Origin: Ga0077527 sp964533495
GTDB lineage: Bacteria; Pseudomonadota; Gammaproteobacteria; Burkholderiales; SG8-41
Reading direction: 5' to 3'
Length of the DNA stretch: 64,000 nt
NCBI GenBank assembly: GCA_964533495.1
Contig: CAZHJU010000007.1
Span: 43,714 to 107,713, forward strand
Part shown: positions 45,552-54,531 of the stretch, in pieces
Layout: the number at the start of each line of letters is the position of its first letter
Numbering within the stretch: position 1 is the first letter of the stretch
The notes under the pieces: model-generated
The model's input: only the letters and a program-made list of their open reading frames with translations
Told to the model about the DNA's origin: nothing
Databases searched by the model: none
Position numbers and translations under genes: made by a program

Positions 45552-45750
45552 GACCGTCCCGGGCACCGCATGCTGGACGCCAGCAGCGGCGCGCTCGCTC
45601 CTCCATTGGAATAGCGGTTAGGATAACGCAAATGCGCGAAAAAAATGAACCGCCGCGGCCGCCCTTTCCGTTGCGCCGCCGTGCCCGCTTGCACACAATG
45701 CGGCGGAAACAGTCCATATCGTACACGCCGCCCGTAACCTCCCGCCCCAC

Positions 45751-46908
45751 ATGAAAAAAGACACCCTGCTGACCCACGTCGGCCGCGATCCGGCGCAGTC
45801 CCGCGGCACCGTCAACACGCCGGTCTACCGCACCTCGACCGTCGTCTTCCCCGATCTCGAAACCTACGAGACGCGCGATCCCGACGACTTCAAAAGCATG
45901 CGCTACGGCGTACACGGCACGCCGACGACCTGGGCTTTCGAGGACGCGGTGGCGAAGATGGAAGGCGGCCACCAGGCCGTGGCGCTGCCGTCGGGACTGG
46001 CGGCGATCACGGTGGCGCTCGCCGCCTTCTGCAAGAACGGCGACCACCTGCTGGTGACCGACAGCGCCTACGCGCCGACACGCATGTTCTGCGAGCGGCA
46101 ACTGCGGCCGAACGGCGTCGAGGTCGAGTACTACGATCCGCTGATCGGCGGCGGCATCGCAAGGCTGCTGCGGCCCGACACGAAGGCCGTGTTCTGCGAG
46201 CCGCCAGGCTCGCTGACCTTCGAGATGCAGGACATCCCGGCCATCGCCGCGGCGGCGCATGCCCGCGGCATCCCGGTGCTGTCGGACAACACCTGGGGCA
46301 CGCCCTACTTCTTCCGCTCCTTCGAACGCGGCGTCGACGTGTCGATCCACGCCGCGACCAAGTACATCGTCGGCCATTCCGACGTGCTGATGGGCGTGGT
46401 CGTCACCAACGAGAAATGCTGGCTGCCGCTGCGCCGCACGGTGGCGGACTACGGCTTCTGCGTCAGTCCCGACGACTGCTACCTCGCGCTGCGCGGCCTG
46501 CGCACCATCGGCGTGCGCATGAAGCAGCAGATGGCCAATGCCCTCGAGGTGGCGCGCTGGCTGCAGTACCGGCCGCAGGTGCTGCGCGTGCTGTATCCGG
46601 CGCTGGAGGACGATCCCGGCCACGCGATCTGGAAACGCGATTTCGACGGCGCGGCCTCGCTGTTCGGCGTCGTTCTGAAACCGGCGCCACGCGCGAAGGT
46701 GGCGGCGCTGGTCGATGCGCTGAAACTCTTCGGCATCGGTTCGAGCTGGGGCGGCTACGAAAGCCTGGTCACCGCGCCGCAGCCGGAGAAAGTGCGCAGC
46801 GCGACGCAGTGGAACCCCGGCGGGCCGACCATCCGCCTGCACATCGGCCTCGAAGATCCGGCGGACCTGATTGCGGACCTGGAACAGGCGCTGGCACAGC
46901 TCGGCTGA
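45751..46908 (+). CDS. metC: Cystathionine beta-lyase-type PLP enzyme
   Basis: A 385-residue Cys/Met-metabolism PLP enzyme, probably cleaving cystathionine to homocysteine. The PLP lysine is Lys204 (HAATKYIVGHSD), with LPSGLAAI for phosphate binding and SDNTWGTPYFF upstream of it. It begins MKKDTLLTHVGRDP, as MetC proteins do. Specificity within the family (beta- or gamma-lyase) cannot be fixed by eye. It is transcribed alone, divergent from the hydroxylase operon, and ends in a strong terminator. Confidence 0.88.
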   Translation: MKKDTLLTHVGRDPAQSRGTVNTPVYRTSTVVFPDLETYETRDPDDFKSMRYGVHGTPTTWAFEDAVAKMEGGHQAVALPSGLAAITVALAAFCKNGDHLLVTDSAYAPTRMFCERQLRPNGVEVEYYDPLIGGGIARLLRPDTKAVFCEPPGSLTFEMQDIPAIAAAAHARGIPVLSDNTWGTPYFFRSFERGVDVSIHAATKYIVGHSDVLMGVVVTNEKCWLPLRRTVADYGFCVSPDDCYLALRGLRTIGVRMKQQMANALEVARWLQYRPQVLRVLYPALEDDPGHAIWKRDFDGAASLFGVVLKPAPRAKVAALVDALKLFGIGSSWGGYESLVTAPQPEKVRSATQWNPGGPTIRLHIGLEDPADLIADLEQALAQLG

Positions 46909-46927
46909 CGCGGGTTGCGCGCCGCGC

Positions 46928-46955
46928 AAAAAAGGCGCCCGCGGGCGCCTTTTTC
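46928..46955. terminator. Bidirectional terminator after metC
   Basis: AAAAAAGGCGCCCGCGGGCGCCTTTTT: a GC-rich palindrome flanked by A and T runs, 20 bp after the metC stop and 49 bp before the end of the convergent trmO gene. Confidence 0.9.
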
Positions 46956-47003
46956 AACAATCCTTGCCAGGTGCCGCCTGCCCGGCTACCGGCACAGGCA
47001 GGA

Positions 47004-47468
47004 TCAGAAATAGCCGTCCATCATTTTGTCGACCCAGGCCGGCAGGCGCACGTCGTCCTTGCGCTCGAAGGCGGGGATGTAGGGTTTGATGTCGAGCACC
47101 GGCGTGCCGTCGAGTGCATCGAGCCCGCGCACCGTGACGCCCGAGGCATCCACGCCGACGAGTTCGACCGCGGTCACCCCGACCGGATTGGGGCGGAACT
47201 TGGTGCGCTGCGCGAAGACGCCGACCGGCGCGAGATCCTCCATGCCGCGCGGATTGCGGGCAAGCTGCTTCGCCGGATCGAAGGGCGGAATGCGGTCGAG
47301 ATGGAACACGACGACGATGTGCGAGAACTCGCCGAGACCGGCAAGACCGGCGGCATAACGCGGATCGATCTCGATCCGCGATTCAACGTCGGCCCAGCGT
47401 CCCTCCGACATCCTGTTGCGATCGCTGCGCACGATACCCACGGGCTCGAATGCGGCCATGTTTCCCAT
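47004..47468 (-). CDS. trmO: tRNA m6t6A37 methyltransferase TrmO-like (TsaA/YaeB)
   Basis: A 154-residue member of the TsaA/YaeB family; E. coli TrmO N6-methylates t6A37 in tRNA-Thr using SAM. It shows PVGIVRS near the start, RFRPNPVGVTAVEL-like (here KFRPNPVGVTAVEL) and LDIKPYIPAF. It is shorter than E. coli TrmO (about 235 residues), lacking its C-terminal domain, as many family members do. The first ATG (47468) and a second three codons later are both possible starts. Confidence 0.87.
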   Translation of the reverse strand: MGNMAAFEPVGIVRSDRNRMSEGRWADVESRIEIDPRYAAGLAGLGEFSHIVVVFHLDRIPPFDPAKQLARNPRGMEDLAPVGVFAQRTKFRPNPVGVTAVELVGVDASGVTVRGLDALDGTPVLDIKPYIPAFERKDDVRLPAWVDKMMDGYF

Positions 47469-47544
47469 TGCTCCTGTAAAAAGCGCGGAAGCGCGCCGCG
47501 CAACATAACAGAAAACGACAGCGGCAAAACGCGAACCGGGGCAT

Positions 47545-48564
47545 TCAGCAGCCGGCCACGCAGAGGCCCTTGCCGTCGAATTCCATCGTGCGCCCGCTGA
47601 TCGCGAGATGGCTGGCCGGCTTCAGCTGCTTGATCAGCGCCGCGGTGCGCGAAGCCGGGCGCAGCCTGCCGCCCTCGGTCACCGGCTCATTCACGTGGGT
47701 GAGGATCACGGAAGCGGGCTTTACCAACTCGTTCATCGCATGCGCGCCGGAGATGAAGATGCCCGGGTTCAGCCCGAGGTTCAGCACGGCGAGGTTCGCC
47801 TTGTGAAACCCGTTGATGACCGTCTGCATCTCGGCATGGATGGCGGTGTCGCTCGACAGATAGGCGACGAGCCCGTTGGTGAACCTGACCACGAAACCGA
47901 CGGCGGGGCCGTACTCGAGCTGCGCGCCGTCCGCCTTCAGCGCCGCGCGCTGCGATTCCGTCAGCAGGGCGGGCGGGGCGTTGTTCACGTGGGCGGAATA
48001 GACGATCGTGATCTGCACGCCCTGCGGGGCGCCCTCGGCCTTCGCATTGAAGACGCCGCCCAGGTCGATGCGCGAGCTGCAGGCCGCCGCGACCGGCACG
48101 GTGACCGACAGGCTGGAGCAGAAGTCCATCGGCTTGCCGCCGTCGCCGGCGCGGATCGCTTTCACCTTGTTGTGGACGAAACTGGCCATCGCGCGAGTGG
48201 TCACCAGCGCCGCATTCTTCGCCGCGACGACTTCCGCGGTCGTCGAATTCGGCGCGGGCACCCGCTCCGAGTTCGCGCAGGTGCCGGCACCCGGCGCCTT
48301 CAGCTTCTGGTCGCCGACGTGGTCGCCGTGCATGTGGGAAAGCAGCACCATGTGAATGGTGCCCAGCCGCGGATCATCGCCGCCGGTCACGTTGTGCGCC
48401 GGATCGTAAAGGAAACGCACGCCGCTCGGATCCTCGAACACCATCGCGCGATCGTTGGCGCACAGCTCGCCGGGATGCGAGCCGATCGGCGTGATTTTCA
48501 CGTTCTGGGCAAAGACCGGAAATGCGGCGAGCGCAAGGATAATGGTTGCACAGGCGGTTTTCAT
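47545..48564 (-). CDS. Periplasmic MBL-fold metallo-hydrolase
   Basis: A 339-residue secreted metallo-beta-lactamase-fold protein. A signal peptide (cleavage after PVFAQ, about residue 20) is followed by the metal motif SHMHGDHVGD (His77, His79, Asp81, His82) and later SSDTAIH and LTHVNEPVTEGG. The sequence resembles UlaG-like/lipid-linked hydrolases rather than antibiotic-hydrolysing enzymes. Several cysteines in the mature part could pair in the periplasm. The ATG has a GGAGG site 7 bp upstream. It ends close to trmO but is separately expressed. Confidence 0.82.
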   Translation of the reverse strand: MKTACATIILALAAFPVFAQNVKITPIGSHPGELCANDRAMVFEDPSGVRFLYDPAHNVTGGDDPRLGTIHMVLLSHMHGDHVGDQKLKAPGAGTCANSERVPAPNSTTAEVVAAKNAALVTTRAMASFVHNKVKAIRAGDGGKPMDFCSSLSVTVPVAAACSSRIDLGGVFNAKAEGAPQGVQITIVYSAHVNNAPPALLTESQRAALKADGAQLEYGPAVGFVVRFTNGLVAYLSSDTAIHAEMQTVINGFHKANLAVLNLGLNPGIFISGAHAMNELVKPASVILTHVNEPVTEGGRLRPASRTAALIKQLKPASHLAISGRTMEFDGKGLCVAGC

Positions 48565-48713
48565 GTCATTCCTCCGGAGAAACAGGCGGTTGGTCTTGGA
48601 ATTCTTGGAATGCTTGTTGTCGGGTACCCGTCCGGGAAACCGGATCGGGCCGGATTCCACGCAGGCATCCTACACCGGGAAACCGCGACGGGGGCGCATG
48701 TCCCGCGCCACAA

Positions 48714-48746
48714 AGAAAAAAGGGGCTGGCCCGAAAGCCAACCCCC
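48714..48746 (-). terminator. Terminator downstream of tRNA-Lys
   Basis: Minus-strand stem GGGGTTGGC / GCCAGCCCC with loop TTTCGG is followed by TTTTTTC. It begins 12 bp after the tRNA CCA end. Confidence 0.85.
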
Positions 48747-48757
48747 TGATCCGCATC

Positions 48758-48833
48758 TGGTAGGCGGTGCGAGATTCGAACTCGCGACCAACGGATTAAA
48801 AGTCCGCTGCTCTACCGGCTGAGCTAACCGCCC
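48758..48833 (-). tRNA. tRNA-Lys(TTT)
   Basis: Complete cloverleaf on the minus strand: acceptor GGGCGGT with 3' partner ACCGCCT, D-arm GCTC/GAGC, anticodon loop CTTTTAA (anticodon TTT), T-loop TTCGAAT, and encoded CCA. It has its own promoter and terminator, so it is a single-gene transcript. Confidence 0.97.
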
Positions 48834-48847
48834 TCAAAAAGGGGCGA

Positions 48848-48877
48848 ATTCTAACCGTGGGGGACATGGGGGGTCAA
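48848..48877 (-). promoter_or_regulatory. Sigma-70-type promoter of tRNA-Lys
   Basis: On the minus strand TTGACC (48872-48877) and TAGAAT (48848-48853) are 18 bp apart. The -10 box ends 14 bp before the tRNA 5' end. Confidence 0.6.
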
Positions 48878-48909
48878 CTGCGGCGGCGCAGCATTCCGGG
48901 CCACGCGCC

Positions 48910-50037
48910 TCAAGCCTCCTGCATCATCCGCCAGTACTGGTATTTCATGGTCCCCGCGGCGCCGGCGACGATGGCGAGAAAGGTCAGCATCGAGCCGATC
49001 GCGAGCGTGGACATGCCGGTGATCGCCTGCCCCACGGTGCAGCCCATGGACAGCACGCCGCCCACGCCCATCAGCACGCCGCCGGCCGCATGGCTGGCAA
49101 AATCCTTCGCGGAAACAAACCACTCGACGCGGAAACTGCGGGTCAGCAGGGCATAAATGAAGGATCCGGCGATGACGCCGGCGAGCGCCATCACGCCGAA
49201 ATTGACCAGCGCGGTGTTGCCGGGACTGAGCAGCCAGCGCACGGTATCTCCCATCGGACTGATGAAGGTGTAGGACTGGACCTGCACGCGGCTCGGCACC
49301 TGGGTCGCGAATTCGGCATATTCCTTCCATGCCTGCCCCAGGGGTCCGCCGGTGAGGTACCAGCCGGCAAGCACCGCCAATCCCACCGCCGCGCCGCCCA
49401 GCAGGTTGTCGAAGCTGCCGCGGAAATCGGCGGAACTGAACACGTAGATCAGCAGGCACAGGGCCAGCGCTCCGCCGATCGCGGCGTTGAGGCCGCGCGA
49501 AGGCTGCAGGCCGAACGCGCCGGAAAAGACCGCGCCGAGCTCCTGGCCGTTGATGCCGTGGCGGGCCAGGTCGACGGTCGTCGCCGACACCCAGGGGTGA
49601 AAGAAATTTTCGTAGAACGGCGTCCACAGCATCAGATAGGCCATGATCGCCGCGATCGCGAGCACCACCAGCGACTTGAGGTTGCCGCCGCCGACGCGCA
49701 CCAGCGTCTTGTTGCCGCAGCCGCTGGCGAGCGTCATGCCGATGCCAAACAGCGCGCCGCCGGCGAGGTAGCGCAGCCAGCCGAAATTCGCGGTGCGGTA
49801 CGGCGGGAAGGTCTCCCCGGAGAGCTGAAGCAGGCCGCCGGCCTCGAGGCCGGCGACGCCGGCAATGGCGACCGCCATCGCCAGCAGCCAGGCGCGCATG
49901 CGGCCGCTGTCGCCCATGTTGACCCAGTCCGACACCGCGCCCATGGTGCAGAAGTTGGTCTTGTTGACGATCGCGCCGACCACCGCGGCAATGACGAACA
50001 CGGCGCCCAGCACCTGATGATGTACGGTGAATTCCAT
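48910..50037 (-). CDS. tsuA: YeeE/YedE family thiosulfate transporter (TsuA-like)
   Basis: A 375-residue membrane protein with nine or more hydrophobic segments. The pore cysteines of TsuA are matched: Cys30 (NKTNFCTMG), Cys107 (LASGCGNKTLVRVGGGN) and a third in SMGCTVGQAITG near residue 340. TsuA imports thiosulfate. The ATG has an AGGAGG site. No sulfur-metabolism genes lie next to it and no TsuB partner (TusA-like) is adjacent, so thiosulfate use is inferred from the family only. Confidence 0.88.
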   Translation of the reverse strand: MEFTVHHQVLGAVFVIAAVVGAIVNKTNFCTMGAVSDWVNMGDSGRMRAWLLAMAVAIAGVAGLEAGGLLQLSGETFPPYRTANFGWLRYLAGGALFGIGMTLASGCGNKTLVRVGGGNLKSLVVLAIAAIMAYLMLWTPFYENFFHPWVSATTVDLARHGINGQELGAVFSGAFGLQPSRGLNAAIGGALALCLLIYVFSSADFRGSFDNLLGGAAVGLAVLAGWYLTGGPLGQAWKEYAEFATQVPSRVQVQSYTFISPMGDTVRWLLSPGNTALVNFGVMALAGVIAGSFIYALLTRSFRVEWFVSAKDFASHAAGGVLMGVGGVLSMGCTVGQAITGMSTLAIGSMLTFLAIVAGAAGTMKYQYWRMMQEA

Positions 50038-50120
50038 CGGCTCCTCCTGCGCATTCGACCGTTGCGGGAACGGTCGCGGTTGATTATTCGAAAATTCTAA
50101 TATGCAACCGGCATCATATT

Positions 50121-50150
50121 ATAACTATTTGATTTTATTGATATTTTTAT
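50121..50150 (-). repeat. AT-rich dispersed element, copy E
   Basis: Minus-strand tract AAAATATCAATAAAAT followed by core CAAATAGTTAT. It supplies the last six or so codons (KNINKIK) and the TAG stop of queC. It is nearly identical to copy D at a CoA-transferase stop. Confidence 0.78.
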
Positions 50151-50811
50151 AACGGGTCGGATCGGTAATCCCCGCCTGCTCAAAACCCGCGCGGCGCAAG
50201 CGGCAGGAATCGCAGATGCCGCAGGCGGCACCGGCCTCATCGGCCTGGTAACAGGACACGGTCAGCGCGTAATCGACGCCCAGCGCCATGCCGCGGCGGA
50301 TGATCTCCGCCTTGCTCAGATCGATGATAGGCGTGTGCAGCCGCAGCGGGCTGCCCTCGACCGCGGCCCTGGTCGCGAGATTGGCCAGCGTCTCGAAGGC
50401 GCGCATGTACTCCGGGCGGCAATCCGGATAACCCGAGTAATCCACCGCATTGGCGCCGAACCAGATATGCCCCGCGCCGCGCACCTCCGCCTCGGCCAGC
50501 GCCACCGACAGCATGATGGTGTTGCGCGCCGGCACGTAGGTCACGGGAATGCCCGGCTGCAGGCCGCCGACCGGCACCGCGATCGAACGATCGGTCAGCG
50601 CCGAACCGCCGATGCTGCCGAGATCGATGCGCACGACCTTGTGCGAGGCGGCGCCCAGCGCGCGCGCGACGCGCGACGCGGCGTCGAGTTCGGCGCGATG
50701 ACGCTGCCCGTAGTCGATCGACAGGCAATGGCAGTCATGGCCTTCGCCGCGGGCGATCGCCAGCGTGGTCGCGGAATCGAGTCCGCCGGAGAGCAGGACG
50801 ACGGCTTTCAT
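50125..50811 (-). CDS. queC: 7-cyano-7-deazaguanine synthase QueC
   Basis: ATP-dependent synthase making preQ0, the queuosine precursor, from 7-carboxy-7-deazaguanine. The 228-residue protein has the PP-loop SGGLDS (residues 8-13) and zinc cysteines in CYQADEAGAACGICDSC. Its C-terminal tail KNINKIK lies in AT-rich copy E, and ends like the LON-domain gene (ENINKNK), so the tail appears to come from the element. queE lies 251 bp upstream in the same direction; a repeat fills part of the gap. Confidence 0.95.
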   Translation of the reverse strand: MKAVVLLSGGLDSATTLAIARGEGHDCHCLSIDYGQRHRAELDAASRVARALGAASHKVVRIDLGSIGGSALTDRSIAVPVGGLQPGIPVTYVPARNTIMLSVALAEAEVRGAGHIWFGANAVDYSGYPDCRPEYMRAFETLANLATRAAVEGSPLRLHTPIIDLSKAEIIRRGMALGVDYALTVSCYQADEAGAACGICDSCRLRRAGFEQAGITDPTRYKNINKIK

Positions 50812-50958
50812 TTGCAAGCGTGATCAAGTGATTGCGGTGTGCTCACTGGGCGTCGGATTTTGTTCTGCAATTAATCTCTGGATTGCTGGATTGCATCATT
50901 ACCTGATCACTTGGAACGCCGAACAAAATGAAATCCCTCTTTCATTCCAACCCTTCGG

Positions 50959-51012
50959 CCTCGCCCCGAGTGTTTCCCTCTCCCTCCGGGAGAGGGAGCA
51001 AGGGTGAGGGAA
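50959..51012. repeat. GGGAGAGGG intergenic repeat, copy 3 (partial)
   Basis: CCTCGCCCCGAGTGTTTCCC, then CTCTCCCTCCGGGAGAGGG (self-complementary CCCTCTCCC / GGGAGAGGG) and a final AAGGGTGAGGG. It shares CGAGTGTT-CCC and GTGAGGG with the other two copies. It lies between queE and queC; its hairpin could attenuate read-through from queE to queC. Confidence 0.6.
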
Positions 51013-51062
51013 GATTTTTGCCGCGGCAAAAGTCATTTTGCCCGGCGCTCTTAATCACGCCT

Positions 51063-51749
51063 TTAACGCCCTGGCGTCTCCCCCCACAGCTGCTTGTGCA
51101 GTTGCAGCTGGAAACGCACCGGCAGGCGGTCGCGCAGGATCCATTCCGCAAGCTGCCGCGGGTCGAGCCGGCCGTGCACCGGGGAAAACAGCACCGGGCA
51201 CAGCCGGTCGAGCCGGCGCGACTGCAACTGTTCCCTGGACCAGAGGTAATCGGCCTCGTCGCAGATCACGAACTTGATCTCGTCCTGCGGTGTCAGGTGC
51301 CCGAGATTGCTCCACAGATTGCGCGCGCTTTCTCCCGAGCCGGGGGTTTTCAGGTCGAGGATTTTCGAGACGCGCGGATCGACGCCCGCAACGTCCAGCG
51401 CGCCGCTGGTTTCCAGCGATACCGAATGCCCGGCATCGGCGAGCCGGCGCAGCAGCAGGAGCGCGTGTTTCTGCGCCAGCGGCTCCCCGCCGGTCAGCGT
51501 GACGTATTTCGCGCCGTATCCGGCGACGCGGCGCAGGATTTCATCCAGCATCAACGATTCGCCGCCGTGGAAAGCGTAGGCCGTGTCGCAGTAGCCGCAG
51601 CGCAGCGGGCAGCCGGTCAGGCGCACGAACACCGTGGGCAGGCCGCTGCGGCTGGTTTCGCCCTGCAGCGAGTGGAAGATTTCAGTGACGCGCAGGGTCG
51701 CCAGTCCTTCTGCGGATTCCGCGGAGCGGTCGGCAACGGTGGCGGTCAT
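51063..51749 (-). CDS. queE: 7-carboxy-7-deazaguanine synthase QueE
   Basis: Radical SAM enzyme that makes the 7-deazaguanine ring. The 228-residue protein has Cys47, Cys51 and Cys54 in GCPLRCGYC, FHSLQGE near the N-terminus (substrate and Mg site) and TLTGGEPL. It comes directly after cpoB and before queC, the order common in proteobacteria. The first 18 residues are probably a flexible extension. Confidence 0.95.
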   Translation of the reverse strand: MTATVADRSAESAEGLATLRVTEIFHSLQGETSRSGLPTVFVRLTGCPLRCGYCDTAYAFHGGESLMLDEILRRVAGYGAKYVTLTGGEPLAQKHALLLLRRLADAGHSVSLETSGALDVAGVDPRVSKILDLKTPGSGESARNLWSNLGHLTPQDEIKFVICDEADYLWSREQLQSRRLDRLCPVLFSPVHGRLDPRQLAEWILRDRLPVRFQLQLHKQLWGETPGR

Positions 51750-51764
51750 GGGATGAAAACGCGG

Positions 51765-52589
51765 TCAGCGCAGGTTGGCGACGCGCCGTTTGGCCTTTTC
51801 AGCGGCCTCGGAGGACGGGTAACGCGCGATCAGCCCGTCCATGGTCTTTCTCGCGGCGCCGGCATCGCCGGATTCCAGCTGGGAACTGGCGAGGTTGAGC
51901 AGCGCGTCGGGCACCGAGGAACTGTCGGGATAGGCCGCCACCAGCTTCTGCTGGCTGGCGATGGCATTCCTGAAATCGCGCAGGTTGAAATAGGAGTCGC
52001 CGATCCAGTACTGGGCGCGCGGCGCGAGCGTGCTTTTCGGATACTTCGCGACGAAGGCCTGGAAGGCGGCAATCGCCCCCTGGTAATTGCCGACGCGGCG
52101 CTGCCCCTGGGCGCGCTCGTAGGCCTCGTTCTCCTCGGTGCCCACCGGCGCGGCCGTGGCGGTTTTCGCCGCATCGCCCGCAGCTGTGGCGCCCGGCAGC
52201 ACCGGCGCCACGGATGCACCCGGCTGTTCGAAGCGGCGCAGGCGCAGGTCGAGATCGACGTACATGTCGCGCTGCCGCTTGGCGACGCCGTCGACGTTAT
52301 TGCCGAGCACCTCGATCTGGCCGCGCAGGCTGCGGATTTCCTCGCGCAGTTTCTCGATCTCGGAAACCAGGGAAAGCACCGGCTGGGCCTTCGCCTCCTC
52401 CTCGACCCGGGCAAGACGCGCGGCCATGCCCTCGGTCTGGCTGCGCAATTCGTCGACGCGTTTCTGCTGCTCGGCGATCTGCTTGCGCGCAACCTCGTCG
52501 TCGAACAGGCCGGCAGACGCCGGCGCCGCCGCAAGCGCGGCCGCGCAGAATGCAAGAACCGGAATCGCGCGCAGTCTGCGGAAGATCAT
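51765..52589 (-). CDS. cpoB: Cell division coordinator CpoB (YbgF)
   Basis: Periplasmic partner of TolA that couples outer-membrane constriction with peptidoglycan synthesis. The 274-residue protein has a signal peptide (cleavage near ASAGL, residue 26), an N-terminal coiled coil (about 30-110) for trimerisation and C-terminal TPR repeats (about 150-274, GDYFNLRDF-like repeats such as NYQGAIAAFQAF). It follows pal by 3 bp and ends the tol-pal operon core. Confidence 0.92.
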   Translation of the reverse strand: MIFRRLRAIPVLAFCAAALAAAPASAGLFDDEVARKQIAEQQKRVDELRSQTEGMAARLARVEEEAKAQPVLSLVSEIEKLREEIRSLRGQIEVLGNNVDGVAKRQRDMYVDLDLRLRRFEQPGASVAPVLPGATAAGDAAKTATAAPVGTEENEAYERAQGQRRVGNYQGAIAAFQAFVAKYPKSTLAPRAQYWIGDSYFNLRDFRNAIASQQKLVAAYPDSSSVPDALLNLASSQLESGDAGAARKTMDGLIARYPSSEAAEKAKRRVANLR

Positions 52590-52592
52590 GGA

Positions 52593-53144
52593 TCAGTCGT
52601 TGGGATAGACGATGTCGGCGCGGCGGTTCTCGGCCCAGCTCTGCTCGTCGCTGCCCGCCGCCTTCGGTTTTTCCTCGCCGAAGCTGACGGTTTCGATCTG
52701 CTCCGACTGGGCGCCGAGCAGCTGCATCATCTGCTTGACGGCATCGGCGCGGCGCTGGCCCAGCGCCAAGTTGTATTCGCGGCTGCCGCGCTCGTCGGTG
52801 TTGCCCTGCACCGTCACCTTCCGGGCGCGGTTCTGTTGCAGGTAGCGGGCGTGCGCCGAAACCAGCGGCCTGAATTCGTCACGGACGACGTTGCTGTCGA
52901 GCTCGAAGTAGACGCTGCGCTTGGACAGGATGTTGGCCGGGTCTTTCAGCGGATCGCCGCTCAGGGACTTGTCCGCCAGCGGCTTGGTTGCCGGGCCGGT
53001 AGCGGTCTGCGGTTTCTGCGCCGGCGCCGAAGCGGTCGCGCCGCTGCGGTCTTCGACCGCCGCGCCTTCCTGCTCGCTGGTGGGCGTGCTGCTGCAGGCG
53101 GCCAGCAGCGCGGCAACGGTCATTGCTGCGAGGTATCGTTTCAT
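52593..53144 (-). CDS. pal: Peptidoglycan-associated lipoprotein Pal
   Basis: Outer-membrane lipoprotein that binds meso-diaminopimelate in peptidoglycan and TolB. The 183-residue protein has a lipobox (LLAACSST, Cys17) and a C-terminal OmpA-like domain with VYFELDSNVV, VQGNTDERGSREYNLALGQRRA. The ATG has an AAGGAGCTG site. Ordinary member of the tol-pal operon. Confidence 0.96.
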   Translation of the reverse strand: MKRYLAAMTVAALLAACSSTPTSEQEGAAVEDRSGATASAPAQKPQTATGPATKPLADKSLSGDPLKDPANILSKRSVYFELDSNVVRDEFRPLVSAHARYLQQNRARKVTVQGNTDERGSREYNLALGQRRADAVKQMMQLLGAQSEQIETVSFGEEKPKAAGSDEQSWAENRRADIVYPND

Positions 53145-53188
53145 GGATCAGCTCCTTGTCGACTGTGTGGTTTCGCTGGGAATAATGC

Positions 53189-54481
53189 TTATTTGTTGAC
53201 CACGGGACTCCATGCAGGTTCACGCACGTCGCCGGCATCGGCGGTGAAACGCTGCTTGACGCGACCATCGCTGGAAACGGCGGCCAATATACCACGCCCC
53301 CCCGCGCGACTCGCGTAGAGGATCATCCGGCTGTTGGGCGCAAAACTGGGCGACTCGTCGACGCCGCCGTCGGTCAACAACTGCACCTGGCGGCTCGCGA
53401 AATCCTGCACCGCGACGCTGAAGCGGCCGCCGTTGCGCTGGATGAAGGTGAAGCTCTTGCCGTCGGGACTGTGACGCGGCGACACGTTGTAGCTGCCCTC
53501 GAAAGTCACCCGCTGCGCCGCGCCGCCGCTGACCGGCATGCGGTAGATCTGCGGTCCGCCGCCGCGGTCGGAAGTGAACAGGATCGACTGGCCGTCGGGC
53601 GAGAAATTCGCCTCGGTATCGATGGCGGAACCGCTCTGGGTCAGCCGCTGCGGCGCGCCGCTGCCGTCGGCGTTGATCAGGTAGATCTGCGAACTGCCGT
53701 CGCGGGTCAGCGTCACCGCCAGCCGGCGGCCGTCCGGCGACCACGCCGGCGCGCTGTTGCTGCCGCGGAAGGCCGCCACCGCCTGGCGGCCGCCGGAAAG
53801 CAGCGACTGCACGTAGACCACCGGCTTCTTCTGCTCGAACGAGACATAGGCCAGCCGCGTGCCGTCCGGCGACCACGCCGGGGAAATGATCGGCTCGCTG
53901 GAGCTCAGCACGCTCTGCGCGCCGAAACCGTCGGCGTCGGCGACATGCAGTTCGTGGCGCGTGCCGCGCTTGACGACATAGGTGATGCGGGTGGCGAACA
54001 CGCCGGGCTCGCCGGTGAGTTTCTCGTAGATGACGTCGGCGATCTTGTGCGCGGTCAGCCGCAGCTGGCTTTCGGAGGCGAAATAGACGAAGCCCGCGAT
54101 CTGCGCCTGCTTCGCGACATCCATCACCCGGAAGCGGATGTCGTAGCGGCCGTCCGCCGCCTTCGCCACCGAGCCGATGACGACAGCATCCGCGCCGCGG
54201 GCGCGCCACTGCGCGTAGTCGACCTGTTCCGGCTCGTGCGGCACCGGGTTCATGCCGCCGGGATCGACGGTGCGGAACAGGCCGCTGCGCGCGAGGTCGG
54301 CCTCGACCACCGGCGTCAGGCGCTGCGCCAGCCCCTCCTCGGCGCGGAAGGGCACGATGGCGACCGGAATCTGGCTGGCGCCGGCGCCGGTGATCTCGAT
54401 GGTCAATGCGGCGCGCGCGGCGCCCGTTGCCAGCAGCAGGCCGAGCACAAGAATGCGCAGCAGGGCAATCATCGAAGGCAT
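53189..54481 (-). CDS. tolB: Tol-Pal system periplasmic protein TolB
   Basis: Periplasmic beta-propeller that binds Pal and TolA. The 430-residue form starting at the ATG at 54481 has a signal peptide (LLRILVLGLLLATGAARA), an N-terminal D1 domain and a six-bladed propeller with repeated S-P-D-G motifs (AWSPDGTRLAYVS, NFSPDGQSILFTS). In-frame alternatives are ATG 54529 or TTG 54535, near the tolA stop; no strong ribosome site distinguishes them. The C-terminus ends PVVNK. Confidence 0.94.
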   Translation of the reverse strand: MPSMIALLRILVLGLLLATGAARAALTIEITGAGASQIPVAIVPFRAEEGLAQRLTPVVEADLARSGLFRTVDPGGMNPVPHEPEQVDYAQWRARGADAVVIGSVAKAADGRYDIRFRVMDVAKQAQIAGFVYFASESQLRLTAHKIADVIYEKLTGEPGVFATRITYVVKRGTRHELHVADADGFGAQSVLSSSEPIISPAWSPDGTRLAYVSFEQKKPVVYVQSLLSGGRQAVAAFRGSNSAPAWSPDGRRLAVTLTRDGSSQIYLINADGSGAPQRLTQSGSAIDTEANFSPDGQSILFTSDRGGGPQIYRMPVSGGAAQRVTFEGSYNVSPRHSPDGKSFTFIQRNGGRFSVAVQDFASRQVQLLTDGGVDESPSFAPNSRMILYASRAGGRGILAAVSSDGRVKQRFTADAGDVREPAWSPVVNK

Positions 54482-54531
54482 GAGGAATATGGTGACGGGC
54501 ATGTTGGCCGTTTTTTGTGACATGGGCATGT

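Noticed and set aside
50812..51062. preQ1 riboswitch upstream of queC
   Set aside because: No preQ1-type hairpin with the A-rich tail was seen; the gap holds a GC-rich repeat and AAGTGAT/ATCACTT inverted words only.
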